Assembly (NCBI GenBank): GCA_013298485.1
Contig: JAAFHS010000125.1
Location: forward strand, 1-7,092
DNA from: Rhodobacterales bacterium
GTDB taxonomy: Bacteria; Pseudomonadota; Alphaproteobacteria; Rhodobacterales; Rhodobacteraceae
Direction of reading: 5' to 3'
Length of the DNA stretch: 7,092 bases
Shown: in pieces, positions 5,922-7,092 of the stretch
How positions within the stretch are numbered: the first letter of the stretch is position 1
Layout: each line of letters starts with the position of its first letter
The notes under the pieces: model-generated
What the model was told of the DNA's origin: nothing
Seen by the model: only the letters and a program-made list of their open reading frames with translations
The model's database searches: none
Program-made: the position numbers and the translations under genes

Positions 5922-6895
5922 CCGCCCGCATCATCCCCGACCGCCTGCAAAGCCCGCTGCAACGCCGCCTGAAAAGCTGGGAAACCCTGCTGCTGGCCGT
6001 TGCTGTGGCGATTTTCATCTTCAACTCCTTCGCCTCGGAGTATTTCCTGAACGCATGGAACCTGTCGGATGCGACCTTCAACTTCACCGAAAAGGCGATG
6101 ATTGCCTTTGCCATGGCGCTGCTGATCATCGCGGGCGAGATTGATCTGTCCGTGGCCGCCATCATCGCCCTTGCCTCCACCGCGATGGGGGCTGCCGCAC
6201 AGATCGGCGCATCGCCCTCCGTGCTGGTCCTGATCGGGCTTGGCACCGGTCTTGCCTGCGGGGCCTTCAACGCCGTCCTTGTAACCGTGATGGGCCTGCC
6301 CTCCATCGTCGTCACCATCGGCACGATGAGTCTCTTTCGCGGCATCAGCTATATCGTGCTGGGCGATACCGCCTATGGCGGCTATCCGGCGGGATTTGCC
6401 TTTTTCGGGCAGGGCTATGTCTGGTGGGTGATCTCGTTCGAATTCGTGCTGTTCGCCATCCTCGCGGTCATTTTTGGCGTGTTGCTGCATCTGACCAGCT
6501 TTGGCCGAACCGTCTATGCCATCGGCAATAACCCGACAGGTGCGCTGTTTTCCGGTATCCGGGTCGCCCGCGTCAAATTCATCCTGTTCCTGCTGACGGG
6601 CTTGATGTCGGGTATCGCCGCCATCTGCCTGACCTCGCGTCTTGGCTCCACCCGCCCCTCCATCGCCTTCGGGATGGAGTTGGAGGTGGTCACGATGGTC
6701 GTCCTCGGCGGGGTCAGTATCCTGGGCGGATCGGGCAGCATTCCGGGTGTCGTCATCGCGGCCTTCGTCATGGGCCTTGTCACCTTCGGCCTTGGCCTGC
6801 TGAACGTGCCGGGGATCGTGATGTCCATCGTGATCGGGGCGCTGCTGATCGGGGTGATCGCCCTGCCGCGGATCTGGGCCATGCGGAGGCTTTGA
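5918..6895 (+). CDS. rhaQ: Rhamnose ABC importer permease 2
   Basis: This 325-residue membrane protein is of the same RbsC/AraH type as RhaP but clearly diverged from it. It begins with a basic cytoplasmic stretch (to about residue 20) before the first hydrophobic segment at about 23-38. Shared family motifs are IAGEIDLSVA (71-80), FGRTVYAIGNNP (195-206) and LGGVSILGGSGSIPG (263-277). With RhaP it should form a heterodimeric pore. It starts inside the rhaP stop (ATGA overlap) with GGAG at 5906-5909, eight bases upstream. Its TGA stop shares one base with the rhaU start (TGATG). Both overlaps suggest coupled translation and tight stoichiometry. Confidence 0.9.
   Translation: MTARIIPDRLQSPLQRRLKSWETLLLAVAVAIFIFNSFASEYFLNAWNLSDATFNFTEKAMIAFAMALLIIAGEIDLSVAAIIALASTAMGAAAQIGASPSVLVLIGLGTGLACGAFNAVLVTVMGLPSIVVTIGTMSLFRGISYIVLGDTAYGGYPAGFAFFGQGYVWWVISFEFVLFAILAVIFGVLLHLTSFGRTVYAIGNNPTGALFSGIRVARVKFILFLLTGLMSGIAAICLTSRLGSTRPSIAFGMELEVVTMVVLGGVSILGGSGSIPGVVIAAFVMGLVTFGLGLLNVPGIVMSIVIGALLIGVIALPRIWAMRRL
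6885..6889 (+). promoter_or_regulatory. Ribosome binding site of rhaU
   Basis: GGAGG sits inside the last codons of rhaQ, five bases before the ATG at 6895. It supports that start, so rhaU can be initiated independently as well as by coupling. Confidence 0.75.
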
Positions 6896-7092
6896 TGGAA
6901 AAATATGCCTTCAAGATGCAACTGAAGCCGGGGCAGGCCGCAGAATACCAGCGCCGCCATGATGCGATCTGGCCCGAACTGGTCTCGCTGCTAAAGGATG
7001 CCGGGATCAGCGATTATTCCATCCACCTTGACCCCGAAACATCCATCCTGTTCGGCGTTCTGTGGCGGACGACGCCGCATGGCATGGATGAT
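6895..7092 (+). CDS. rhaU: L-rhamnose mutarotase (5' part, cut by window end)
   Basis: The frame runs exactly 66 codons to the window edge, and the family is about 104-110 residues long. The N-terminal segment, with EYQRRHDAIWPEL at residues 17-29, is diagnostic of L-rhamnose mutarotase (E. coli RhaM/YiiL). Tyr18, the catalytic His22 and Tyr41 fall at the positions expected from the E. coli enzyme. The enzyme interconverts the alpha and beta anomers of L-rhamnose in the cytoplasm, supplying the anomer used by the isomerase. It is called RhaU in R. leguminosarum and RhaM in enteric bacteria. This gene is the strongest evidence that the importer upstream is for rhamnose and not another sugar. 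It overlaps the rhaQ stop by one base, and a kinase gene (rhaK) is expected next. Confidence 0.92.
   Translation, partial: MEKYAFKMQLKPGQAAEYQRRHDAIWPELVSLLKDAGISDYSIHLDPETSILFGVLWRTTPHGMDD

Overview
This window is a carbohydrate-catabolism locus from a GC-rich alphaproteobacterium. The protein sequences, the C/G-ending codons and the gene order suggest a Rhodobacterales- or Rhizobiales-like organism; this rests on family recognition and gene order, not on a database search. Gene content and order match the L-rhamnose locus known from Rhizobium leguminosarum. A divergent rhaD lies on the minus strand, and a plus-strand operon reads rhaR-rhaS-rhaT-rhaP-rhaQ-rhaU. The next plus-strand gene, beyond the window, would be expected to be the kinase rhaK.

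Layout. Positions 1-1324 (minus) hold the first 441 codons of a bifunctional rhamnulose-1-phosphate aldolase/lactaldehyde dehydrogenase. The window edge cuts it just where the C-terminal short-chain dehydrogenase domain begins. Positions 1325-1514 are the divergent control region. It holds candidate promoters for both directions, a 22-bp imperfect palindrome and three TGATCG elements whose starts are 42 and 21 bp apart. Positions 1515-2318 encode a DeoR-family repressor (RhaR). Positions 2357-3346 encode a secreted sugar-binding protein (RhaS). A strong hairpin lies in the 71-bp gap that follows. Positions 3418-4941 encode the double-domain ATPase (RhaT), 4938-5921 and 5918-6895 the two permeases (RhaP, RhaQ), and 6895-7092 the first 66 codons of L-rhamnose mutarotase (RhaU/RhaM). 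From rhaT onward each gene overlaps the next by 1-4 bases, so translation is probably coupled.

How it works together (inference from the families). RhaS captures L-rhamnose in the periplasm, and RhaP/RhaQ powered by RhaT import it. RhaU interconverts the anomers for an isomerase, and a kinase then makes rhamnulose-1-phosphate; isomerase and kinase are both outside the window. RhaD splits that product into dihydroxyacetone phosphate and L-lactaldehyde, and its dehydrogenase half oxidises the aldehyde. RhaR probably represses both transcripts from the shared intergenic region until a pathway intermediate accumulates.

Nothing here looks like a wholly new system. The points most worth a second look are the operator architecture, the rhaS-rhaT hairpin, and the complementary degeneracy of the two ATPase halves. 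I saw no RNA genes, mobile elements, CRISPR arrays or pseudogenes.
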